Origin: Mya arenaria
Taxonomy: Eukaryota > Mollusca > Bivalvia > Myida > Myidae
Length of the DNA stretch: 64,000 nt
Assembly (NCBI RefSeq): GCF_026914265.1
Contig: NC_069125.1
Span: 64,965,479 to 65,029,478 of the forward strand
Direction: 5' to 3'
The position numbers were made by a program, and so were the translations under genes. The notes under the pieces were generated by a model, which saw only the letters and a program-made list of their open reading frames with translations, made no database searches and was not told the DNA's origin. Shown piece by piece: positions 11,802 through 23,100 of the stretch (positions within the stretch are counted from its first letter, which is position 1; each line of letters opens with the position of its first letter).

Positions 11802-13128
11802 TAGTCCAAATAATTGTACGTTGACGGATTTTTTTAGATTTTTGATATGGCAAATCCTCCACGTACAAATTGTTTAGTATCAAAAGTGGGTAGTTGTTCC
11901 GATCAGGATTCTGGGTTAAAGCATATAGCATCTATAAAATATCATAAAAACAAGAAATATTACCAGATAATGTTATTTTACATTAGTTCCGTACACAAAA
12001 AATAAATATCCAACTTATAATTATGAGTTTGACGGCTTCTCTTCATTTCATTCTAACGATATATACATGAAGGGCACCTGCAAGGCTTCAGGGCACAGTT
12101 TTAAATCCCTCGGAACATTTCGGCCATGGCTGAGTTGTTACCATTGTGCAACGAGGTCTATCTCGAAGATTTGTCGGAGGAGGCCAAGTTATTACGATTT
12201 TATCGAGTTGTTCCCCTTCGCATAATTGTTTTCTGTGTCAGTCAACTTTCGTTTTATTGGAAAGGTAAACAACTTGTTTTAATGCATTAAATGCTTGTTT
12301 AGTGCAAAATAACATTTCACTTACATGGTAAAATATGAATATAACTCTTTATGATCAATTTCAACCATAAAATACTTCACTTAAAACAATTTCAATATTT
12401 TTAAAACACCCCCGTTTTTTGCACATTCTCGTTTAGACGTTAGGGATTGGAAGAATCCCTAGTCCAAATAATTGTACGTTGACGGATTTTTTTTTAGATT
12501 TTTGATATGGCAAATCCTTCACGTACAAATTGTTTAGTATCAAAAGTGGGTAGTTGTTCCGATCAGGATTCCGGGTTAAAGCATATAGCGTCTATAAAAT
12601 ATCATAAAAACAAGAAATATTACCAGATAATGTTATTTTATATTAGTTCCGTACACAAAAAAATAAATATCCAACTTATAATTATGAGTTTGACGGCTTT
12701 TTTTCATTTCATTCTGTCAAAACATAACGATATATACATGAAGGGCACCTGCAAGGCTTTAGGGCACAGTTTTAAATCGCTCGGAACATTTCGGCCATGG
12801 CCGAGTTGTTACGATTGTAAAACAAGGTCTATCTCGAAGCTTTGTCGGAGGAGGCCGAGCTATTACGATTGTAACGAGTTGTTCCCCTTCGCATAATTGT
12901 TGTCTGTGTCAGTCAACTTTCGTTTTATTGGAAAGGTAAACAACTTGTTTTAATGCACTAAATGCTTGTTTAGTGCAAAATAACATTTCGCTTACATGGT
13001 AAAATATTAATATAACTCTTTATGAACAATTTCAACCATAAAATACTTCACTTAAAACAATTTCAATAATTTTAAAACACCCCCGTTTTTTGCACATTCC
13101 CGTTTAGACGTTAGGGATTGGAAGAATC
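11802..13128. repeat. Direct tandem duplication, 661-bp period, two copies
   Basis: Copy A starts near 11802 and copy B near 12463, both with AGTCCAAATAATTGTACGTT. Both run through matching sequence to GTTAGGGATTGGAAGAATCCC (ends near 12459 and 13128). The copies differ by scattered substitutions and small indels. Just downstream, 13128-13195 holds a second short duplication of a 33-bp ATCCCGTATAACA segment. The two copies have different reading frames, and I see no protein. Confidence 0.9.
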
Positions 13129-13195
13129 CCGTATAACACGTCTATTATTTTAGACTAGAAGAATCCCGTATAACATGTCTATTATTTTAGACTAT

Positions 13196-14502
13196 GGCCA
13201 TAATATGCAACTTCATTCCTAGTTGTTTTTCAAACTAAATTATTGTCAGATCAATAGATATCGCCTGATCAGTTTCACAAGCACGTATCTTTATTCAGTG
13301 TCAACACTACGGATTTGGATAGTACCTTTTTTAGAGTCTGGCGTGTTCAACCTCGGTGCAGAAAACGATTGACGAGAGTTCCCTTTCTTTTCCATCCTGT
13401 CTTCCTCTGACATTAACAACTACAAAACAATTGACTTGGGACCAGTTGGCCACTGTGTTTGACTTATTTCTGTTTCTGAACTCCATATTTACTGTTCCAT
13501 GATTGCAATAAACAAGGGCAAAAAAATGTACCTAAATAAGATGACAATCAAGTATAAAAATTGATGAAGGTTGGTTTAAAAAGTTAAAGGAGGGGTTCCA
13601 CGAAACCCCTCAAATGTTGTCTAAGCGCCCTATACGCCTAGGCGATCAGAACGATCGCAATATTATAAATAAAACTTTCGTGTAATATGGCGACTAAACG
13701 CCAAAGTTGCCCGGATGTGATAAGAATATTGGAACTTTCGATCGAGTTAAACCACAGGCGAGCTGAATCGATTACTTTTGGTTTCGGTTAACACTTTTTG
13801 TATAGTTTCCTACGCAGTGATCTCCCATACATGGTTTATTCTTGCAGATTTCGTCAATTTTATAAGTGTGTATAAATGATGGATGCAAATGCAAGAATTA
13901 TACGTATATTGTCATATTTAACGAATATCATACACTTCGTGAATTTCAATGCAGCCAAATTGTCAAATTAATTCTTTACAAATATCAGTTTATCCGATCA
14001 AGACAATGCCTAGCACAAACAATAGTTTTTTTTATATATTTAATTATTTGAAACAAACAATAAAGGTTATCTACCAATACTACGAAATAAGTTTATGCCT
14101 AAACAGTCGGTGAATGAATCAAGTTGTCTGGTTCAACGTTTGCTGTTTTCAAACGTCACTTCAGATTAAGGTCGATACACACCCGTGGTCTAATATTACG
14201 TTTGCTATATATACAATATTAGACAACTACACCACAGCAAACAGACATTTATCAAACAGACAAGCGTGTATGTTTGATTCATTAAATAAAAGTAATTATA
14301 TTGTATAATTCTGGTGCCGCTCCGAAACTAGTGCGCAATGGTTTCGCTATGTCAAGTGTATTGTTATAAACAACAGAAGAAGTTTGTTTCTGTCACTGCG
14401 TGGCCGACCAGTGACCTGTATACCACCCATGCATGTTATGTGTTAGATGGTCAGAAACTACTGCAGGTGTACAGATATGGCATGTTGCAAGAAGATCCTG
14501 AG
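13196..14502. other. 3' flank of the metalloprotease gene
   Basis: No gene is recognised. A minus-strand AATAAA lies at about 13835-13840, roughly 0.66 kb past the stop codon at 14503, and could be a polyadenylation signal. The short open frames here show no recognisable protein. Confidence 0.4.
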
Positions 14503-17181
14503 TTAAAGTTCTGAAACAACTTTTGTCCGTATCTGCGCTGGTATCATTGGCGTTGTTTTCCTGGACAGAGGATCTCTCCACAGCTGCAAACTATCCAGAG
14601 ATAAGAGCTTTCTCGCCATAAAATGAGCTGATGCTAGCGATGGTGACGATAGCTGATGAGAAAATGACGCTTCAAGTGGCATAAGAAGCGATGATTGTTC
14701 TTTTGTTTGCCACGGCCTTGAAGTTTGAGGTGAACTTTTTGAAGGGAGTACAGTATTTCCCCTGAACGTAGCTGTCTTTGTGGTGAGCCCGAGTATACCT
14801 GGCTCAGATAACACTGGTGGACGAATACTTGAGTCATCTGTCGAGTATGTCGCACTCCTTGTGACAACGTTTGGTGTGGAAGAGAAAACGTTACCACTAT
14901 AATTGGTCATTAAAGGATGTCCTGGGTTGTGATCGGTGTTCTGGAAGGTATTTATACCGTTGTGGCTCAATGTATGGTCAGTAGGCTGGTGGGTACTGAT
15001 ATCACTTTGTCTCAAGGTATGGCCAGTTAGCTGGTAGGGACCTACATCACTGTGTCTCAAAGCATGGACTGTTAGTTGGCGGGTATTGATATCACTGTGT
15101 CTCAATGTATGGTCTGTTAGCTGACGGGTATTGATATCACTGTGTCTCAATGTATGGTCTGTTAGCTGGCGGGTATTGATATCACTGAGTGTCAATGTAT
15201 GGTCTGTTAGCTGGCGGGTATTGATATCACTGTGTCTCAATGTATGGTCTGTTAGCTGACGGGTATTGATATCACTGAGTGTCAATGTATGGTCTGTTAG
15301 CTGGCGGGTATTGATATCACTGAGTGTCAATGTATGGTCTGTTAGCTGGCGGGTATTTATATCTCTGAGTGTCAATGTATTGTCTGTTAGCTGACGGGTA
15401 TTGATATAACTGAATGTCAATGTATGGCCTGTTAGCTGGCGGGTATTAATATCACTGTGTCTCAATGTATGGTCTGTTAGCTGGCGGGTATTGATATTAC
15501 TGAGTGTCAATGTGTGGTCTGTTAGCTGACGGGTATTGATATAACTGAATGTCAATGTATGACCTGTTAGCTGGCGGGTATTAATATCACTGTGTCTCAA
15601 TGTATGATCTGTTAGCAGACGGGTATTGATATAACTGAGCGTCAATGTATGGCCTGTTAGCTGGCGGGTATTAATATCACTGTGTCTCAATGTATGGTCT
15701 GTTAGCTGGCGGGTATTGATATTACTGAGTGTCAATGTGTGGTCTGTTAGCTGAGGTGTATTGATATAACTGAATGTCAATGTATGGCCTGTTAGCTGGC
15801 GGGTATTAATATCACTGTGTCTCAATGTATGATCTGTTAGCAGACGGGTATTGATATCACTGAGTGTCAATGTAGGGTCTGTTAGCTGGCGCGTATTAAT
15901 ATCACTGTGTCTCAATGTATGGTCTGTTAGCTGGCGGGTATTGATATTACTGAGTGTCAATGTATGGTCTGTTAGCAGACGGGTATTGATATCACTGAGT
16001 GTCAATGTGTGGCCTGTTAGCTGGCGGGTATTAATATCACTGTGTCTCAATGTATGGTCTGTTAACTGGCGGGTATTGATATTACTGAGTGTCAATGTGT
16101 GGTCTGTTAGCTGACGGGTATTGATATAACTGGATGTCAATGTATGGCCTGTTAGCTGGCAGGTATTAATATCACTGTGTCTCAATGCATGATCTGTTAG
16201 CAGACGGGTATTGATATAACTGAGCGTCAATGTATGGCCTGTTAGCTGGCGGGTATTAATATCACTGTGTCTCAATGTATGGTCTGTTAGCTGGCGGGTA
16301 TTGATATTACTGAGTGTCAATGTGTGGTCTGTTAGCTGACGGGTATTGATATAACTGAATGTCAATGTATGGCCTGTTAGCTGGCGGGTATTAATATCAC
16401 TGTGTCTCAATGCGTTGTCTGTTAGCAGACGGGTATTGATATCACTGAGTGTCAATGTAGGGTCTGTTAGCTGGCGCGTATTAATATCACTGTGTCTCAA
16501 TGTATGGTCTGTTAGCTGGCGGGTATTGATATTACTGAGTGTCAATGTATGGTCTGTTAGCTGGCGGGTATTAATATCACTGTGTCTCAATGTATGGTCT
16601 GTTAGCTGACGGGTATTAATATCACTGTGTCTCAATGTATGGTCTGTTAGCTGGCGGGTATTGATATAACTGAATGTCAATGTATGGCCTGTTAGCTGGC
16701 GGGTATTAATATCACTGTGTCTCAATGTATGGTCTGTTAGCTGGCGGGTATTGATATCACTGAGTGTCAATGTGTGGCCTGTTAGCTGGCGGGTATTAAT
16801 ATCACTGTGTCTCAATGTATGGTCTGTTAGCTGGCGGGTATTGATATCACTGAGTGTCAATGTATGGTCTGCTAGCTGGCGGGTATTAATATAACTGTGT
16901 CTCAATGCGTTGTCTGTTAGCTGCCGGGTATTGATATCACTAAATTTAAATGTATGGTCTGTTAGCTGGCGTGCGTAACTTCCACTGTGGTTCGACGTAA
17001 GGTCAGTTAGCTTGTATGTACTGATATCAGTGTGGTTCAGGATATGGTCAGGTTGTTGGTTGGTACTGATATCACCGTGGCTCAAGGTTTGATCTGTAAG
17101 ATGGTTGGTACTGATTTCAATTGGGATCGTTGTTAGATCTTGGTATTGAAACGAAATGACACACCTTCCTTTGAAACATAC
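14503..17181 (-). CDS. Metalloprotease exon 10 (15-residue repeat tail)
   Basis: The exon opens after a GGCCAG acceptor with VCFKGRC, completing the cysteine-rich domain. It then stays open for 892 codons. From 17115 down to 14920 it holds about 49 tandem 15-residue units such as DHTLRHSDINTRQLT, GHTLTFSYINTRQLT and DHTLTLSNINTRQLT, encoded by 45-bp DNA units. The outermost units are the most diverged. The unique tail (about 138 residues) is rich in Ser, Thr and Pro. No stop or frameshift occurs in this frame across variable units, while the other strand is interrupted. The repeat may be O-glycosylated and extended, but that is inference. Confidence 0.8.
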   Translation of the reverse strand, partial: VCFKGRCVISFQYQDLTTIPIEISTNHLTDQTLSHGDISTNQQPDHILNHTDISTYKLTDLTSNHSGSYARQLTDHTFKFSDINTRQLTDNALRHSYINTRQLADHTLTLSDINTRQLTDHTLRHSDINTRQLTGHTLTLSDINTRQLTDHTLRHSDINTRQLTGHTLTFSYINTRQLTDHTLRHSDINTRQLTDHTLRHSDINTRQLTDHTLTLSNINTRQLTDHTLRHSDINTRQLTDPTLTLSDINTRLLTDNALRHSDINTRQLTGHTLTFSYINTRQLTDHTLTLSNINTRQLTDHTLRHSDINTRQLTGHTLTLSYINTRLLTDHALRHSDINTCQLTGHTLTSSYINTRQLTDHTLTLSNINTRQLTDHTLRHSDINTRQLTGHTLTLSDINTRLLTDHTLTLSNINTRQLTDHTLRHSDINTRQLTDPTLTLSDINTRLLTDHTLRHSDINTRQLTGHTLTFSYINTPQLTDHTLTLSNINTRQLTDHTLRHSDINTRQLTGHTLTLSYINTRLLTDHTLRHSDINTRQLTGHTLTFSYINTRQLTDHTLTLSNINTRQLTDHTLRHSDINTRQLTGHTLTFSYINTRQLTDNTLTLRDINTRQLTDHTLTLSDINTRQLTDHTLTLSDINTRQLTDHTLRHSDINTRQLTDHTLTLSDINTRQLTDHTLRHSDINTRQLTDHTLRHSDINTRQLTVHALRHSDVGPYQLTGHTLRQSDISTHQPTDHTLSHNGINTFQNTDHNPGHPLMTNYSGNVFSSTPNVVTRSATYSTDDSSIRPPVLSEPGILGLTTKTATFRGNTVLPSKSSPQTSRPWQTKEQSSLLMPLEASFSHQLSSPSLASAHFMARKLLSLDSLQLWRDPLSRKTTPMIPAQIRTKVVSEL

Positions 17182-20100
17182 CTGGCCAAAAAGAAAATAA
17201 GTTGTTGAAAGTTTTTTTTCCAAATGTTTGTTATAATTTTGAACTCCAAAAACAAACATTTGCACCAGTAATAAAAGTCAAATACTATTGCTTGTAAAAG
17301 TATATGGCTATATGCTCATAATATTAGTAGACGCCATTTACCCCGCCTTTGAATGGCGAGCAGCGTGTTCCTGTGAGTGGGTAGATAATGCGGCGGCGTA
17401 GAACAAAGTCGAGCAGCGACCACAGGCAGCCACTATTTCCGCTGCAGTGGAAAACGTCATAGCAGTCACGACTGTACACCTCCTGAAACAAACCAAAGAA
17501 TACAAATACAAGCAAATTCGTTTTCTAGATTCCACGTGTATTTACAAAACACGTTTACACATGTTTGAATACCATTTTAAGGACATATACTAGCTGGCAC
17601 TGTAGTGATAGAACGCACCTGTTGGCAGAAGTAAGACGTTGGTCCACGGACCATTTGGCATTGGCGGTCGGGAGAGATGACTGATCCCGGTTGACCAGCA
17701 GAATGAGCCGACAGGTACTCGCTGTCAGTAAATCGGTGCTTTCGTAGACAGTTGACTGGCAAACTGCGATTTAAACATAGATCGTTCCATAAACGATTTT
17801 GTTTCTACCATGTTTATACTAGTAGTTCATTGCAACGAAACAGACAATAATGGTCAGAATATTTCAGGAGCTTGGACAGCCCGAACAATTAATTAGCTTT
17901 TTTAGTTATGATACTAATAACTTTATTTATTGTTTATGAATGAGAGGGACATAGCACCTATCCACGTATTTTTTCATAGCGACCACACTGCAGTTTGAGA
18001 ACCGCCACTGCGCTGGGGCATCCTCCTCCCCGGGCAACACGACCGTCTTGTTTGCCATCACGTGCCTCGCGGATCCCGGGCACGGAGCGGCATCTTCGAA
18101 CCCGTCATGATGGGCTCCCAACAAATGGCCAAGTTCGTGAGCGGCGGAAAGGCTGAAGCGAGCGGTGTTCATCTGGACCAGGGAGACTGAGATTTAAAAA
18201 AAAAAGATAAAAAGAGCTGTAGTTGGACAGCGCGCTCGACTATACGCCGCTCTATCTGCATTGTTGATGTAATATGTTCCTGTCAAGAATATTAAAATAC
18301 AAAGAGAAAAGTAAATCAAGGGCAATTATTTGAATAAAGGTTAATGTGGCGTTATGTATCCAAATTGTTTGATGGCCCTGAACAAATATGGGATGTACGA
18401 AATTCATTGGATGAACGGTATTTGAGAGTTAAAACCCCAAGGATAATATGGAGTTATTTAACCTAATTGTGTGATGGCCGTGATCAACTGTGTGAATTAT
18501 GAAGTCCACATTGATTGAACGGTATTTGAGATCCGAGTTAAAATACAAACTTGCCCTAAAACTTTCTAAGTCGATCAAGGGCCATATTTTGTATTTCAGG
18601 TAACATGAAAAAAATGTCCTAATTGTATGATGGCCGTCAACAAGTATGTGAAATATGAAGTCAATTGAAAAAATGGTATAGAAGTTATTAGTGAACATCC
18701 CAGCTTGACCTAAAACTTTAACCGGACACATTGTCGCCTATTTTTGTACCTATTAAGTTCCCAAGACAATTAGGGGCTATTATTTGTATTAAGGGTGATA
18801 TGGAGTTAGGTAACCTAATTGTGTGATGGTAATGAACAATTGTGTGAAGTATGTATTGGAAATATAAGTGAAAATGCCGACCTGCCCTAAAAATTTAACC
18901 GGACACCGACGCCAAAGCCAAAGCCAATACCGACGCTGGGATGTATAATATAGCTCTCTTTATTATTTGAATAAACGAGTTGTTATGAATAGTCTACAAT
19001 TTGAAATTAATTTAAACATCGTTATATCATATTTGGTTATTTTCACATATATACATTTATACAATAGCTTGAATTTGAACGACCTCTTACATCACTATAT
19101 GTTGCTGTTACCTGATCGCCACCTGCTGCAGACGGCCCGAAAATATGCTTGACCCTCTACAGAATTCCATACTTGAGCCCTCGTATGTCCTCTCACCTCC
19201 GCCAGCTCATGTCTGTAGAACAGATAAATGTTTCAACGTGTTCGCATACATGCGCATGCAAATACCGTACACATTTGCAAAGCGCTTCTACAACTGCAGT
19301 ATATATTAAAAGTGATAGTAGGGATACGAAAAACGTTTCAAAAGTTGCATAAGCCCAGATATTTTTGGGGCTCTCTCCTTCAGTGGAGAAACTTTCCCGA
19401 TCCTGTCAATGTATTGCCCGACCGGGAATAACAGAAAACCTGTGCATAAGGATGGTCAGTCAACGGAAAATCTCAAACCATGATTGTGAACTAGAAACCG
19501 TTCAGAAATTTTGATAATTTCCCCATACTCGAGATATTCAGATTCAAGTACACGCCCGTCATTTTAATCATTACTCACTATTTCGTAGTCGAGAAACACT
19601 GGGAAACTTTCACTGCCTGGTTGGATTTGCTTTCCGGTTGGGAAATAAGTTGTTTTAAAACAGGAAACATCTTGAAACAGAAGGGGCAACATGGCCTTAT
19701 TTTGCTCACCCGAGTACCTGGATAAACAAGGGTAACACGATATTGCCAAGGAATTCATCGGTTGACAAAAAGCGGTTTTTGAAAAAAAATACGACTCAGA
19801 GGTACATTGTTGCTAAGGTATGTGATGGTTAATATGATAGCAACTAATTGGTAAGGCAGTCAATATTATTTTTTTAGAAAACATGTGGATGCTAAAGAAG
19901 TTGATGGTTGCTAGGTAGGGCCACGGTTATTGTATGGTTGCTATTCATATGATGAAGATTGCTAAAGAAAATGAATGTGGTCATGGAAACGGTGTTTTGA
20001 AGAACGTTGTTAACGGATCACTCGACAAATCTACATAGACGTAACGTCAAACGGCCAGGACAGAATGGCGTTAATGACGGCAACGGAAATATTTATTGTG

Positions 20101-23100
20101 AAGTGCAGTATTCAAAATAGTGAATCAAACTTTGGACACCTTTTTAAATAGTACCCCTTTTTAGGTCTGCACGTAAATAGATATAAATTAATGAACTCTA
20201 TTTAAAGCCGCAAGAATTTAAATAAAATAGACCAATGAAACAGGCATCACCTGCGAATGCACATCTTATACATTTGTACATGTTCTATACCCCTGGCAGA
20301 GGCTTTTTGGAGTATTATTCGCAGATTTATTTTAAAATAATATATGAGAATCTAGGGTTTCGGAGAAAAAGATTTTCAAAGATGCCTATATTACCATAAA
20401 GTGGACATTAGCCCCACTCCATGCGGCCATGGTCCATTGAACCGATTTTTAGAAACAATCAAGGACCAACTTAGAAATATCCAGAGAAGTTTGGTTGAAA
20501 TTGGTCCAGTGGTTTAAGAGGAGATGCGAAGGAAAATGTAGACGGCGGACGGATGGTGAAAGTTTACCATCACAATAAGTCGCCATTGAAGACTTCAGTA
20601 AAATGTGCACGTTTGAAGAAGATGTTTTAAGCATAAAAAACAGTGATTACTGGTGACTGCACATTTAAATTTAGGTCATAGAGTTCAAGTGACTGGACCT
20701 TATTTTTGTATCAACTGACAACTCGCCCCAAATTGGTGTCCTACTATTAAATAGCAACCTACCCCCGAAGCTTCATGGTCATAGGTCACGCCGTTTTGGG
20801 GTTATTTTGAGGACAAACATTTATTTAGACTGTTGTTAATGAAACATTTGACCTACTGACCTAAAACGCAAAATGTGTCATTTACTGGCCAATGACAAGC
20901 TACCGCTGAAGTGTCATTGCCCTAGGTAGAACGAATGTCCAGTTATTGTTAAGTCAAAGTTCTCATAAGACAATTGACCTGCCTTAACTTACAGGAAACA
21001 AAGGGTTATCTACTGATCAAGGGCAACCTACCACTGACGTTTTAAAGTCCTATGTCAGTTTTTTTAAATAAGTGAACGGAAATAAGACTGTTGACTTTGA
21101 CGTTTGACTTACCGACCCAAAAACAATAGGGCCATTCACTGGACAAAGTACACCTACCACTAAAGTTTCACGGTCCTCGTTCAAACCGTTCTTTACTTAT
21201 GTGCGGAAACAGTTTTTCTTCGACTGTGGACCCTGATAATGACAGTTTGACCTACAGACCTCAAATCAATAAGGGTCAAATTCTGGTCAAGGAAATCCGA
21301 CAACTGCAATTGTATGGTCCCATGTTAAACCGGCAGGGAATTTCTAAGACTGAAGATCGTAGCCTTGATATTCATTAATGGACCTAAAACAATAGGGGTC
21401 ATCTTTTCGCAAAGGGTTAACATCACTTAAGTTTCATGGCCATAGGTCAAAAAGTTCTCGTGTAATTGTGCGAAAACAAGATTCCTAAGACTGTTGATCT
21501 TGAACTTCGACTTACTGGCCTGAAGAGGAATAGAGGATATCCATCGGACAAGGTCAAAAGTGTCATGCCGCTCTTTAGTAATTGTACGGAAAAGACCTGG
21601 TCTACCGATCGACCAACCCTTTAACCTACCGACCGATCGACATTTGCAAACACACAATCATGGTTTCAGATTGATGATATATGACCAATGGGCGTTTTGG
21701 CGGGAAACTGAAGGGGATTGGGAAAAATCCTCCACTGTGGTTGTCCAGCATGTAATAACTGTTTTGTTTGTTCTTTGTTTCTAATGTGTTGATAATTTAA
21801 ACGTTTTGGTCTAAGGAAATGTGTTAAACGAAGCAACGTAAGTTTTAAACCGGATGTGAAACCAATTATTATATTCGTGAACGCAGATGTTTGCCCTTAA
21901 TGCGCATACACTGTGAGAGCCGTTGCGTGGTCATGGGGTGGCAGATGTTGGAGGAAGAAGGCGCTCACGTGCCATTCGAAGAACTTCCGAAGCGGCTGCG
22001 TACCGGTGTCCATGTATGTTTTGTTCTCTACTTCAATAAGACTCTCCTCCGACCACGGGGCTTCCGTCGGCGTCTAGATCGTGGAGCATGAAAAGTATAA
22101 CATCTGGTAAAGAGTCTTAATTCTAAACAATTAATGGTGTACTTTTACGGTTAGTCTGTAATTGCATGTAAGAATGTGATTTGAATTTCAACAATGATAA
22201 CGAGTTTGGTTTTTAATTTCATTTGATCCGAAGAGGGATTGTATTCCCTCAATAACAAGAGCTGTCACAGAGACAGTGCGCATGACTATTCCGCTGCTTT
22301 TACATGTTTAAGGATTGCTTAATTTTGGTGAACCGTGCATGGATCACTGCAAAACGTTAACCAGAATTTCTAGGTAATATATAAGGGGCAAAATTTGCAT
22401 GATATGCACGAAATAGTTATCATAATTGATTGTATCAATTTTCAATGCAATACATGCAGTAGTTGCAGAGTTAATGAAGTAAATGCAAAACTTTAATCAG
22501 AAATTATATGTCCAATAATAAAGGGGCACATCTATATTACATGAAAGATAGTTATTAAACTGGATTAACTGGACTAAGAAGGTTGGATGATTGGCTGACC
22601 TTGTGAAAAGTTTCAATTTAATACATGATGTATTTGCTGAGGTATTGACTTACATGTGGTTACATGCAAAACCCGTAGCCAGAAGTCAAATGATGAAGGG
22701 CCATTATTTGCATTGTATGCACAATAGAGTTTTCTAACTTGGTTATTCAACTAAGTCCAATAAAACAAAGGCCCATGATTTGCATTAATTTCAAATTACT
22801 GCTATCTTACTTCATCAATTAAGTAGGGAACACATATCTTAAGTTCCAATGCAGTACATGATGTATTTGCTGCGGTAATGAATTGCAGGTGCTTACATGC
22901 AAAACCGTTACCAAGTTGTGACGCCGACGGTGAGTAGTATAACTCTCCTTATTCCACGAATAGTCGAGCTCAAAACAGCACATGGTTGTATAATCCAAAT
23001 TTCCAACAAGTAACCATGCGAAGCGAGGTTCACATTCGCATCATATCAATTAACTGCGCTATCCATAATACCTTTGCAATGATGGTGCCCACGTGATACA

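Noticed and set aside
12507..12896. 129-codon plus-strand frame in the 661-bp duplication
   Set aside because: The sister copy at 11848-12225 has frame-breaking changes and the text resembles no protein, so it is not supported as a gene.
14920..17115. Possibility that the repeat frame of the protease is only a stop-free satellite, as at 42-43.8 kb
   Set aside because: The frame continues from the cysteine-rich domain through a good acceptor, stays open through diverged outer units and a unique tail, and the opposite strand is interrupted. I keep it as coding but flag it for transcript proof.
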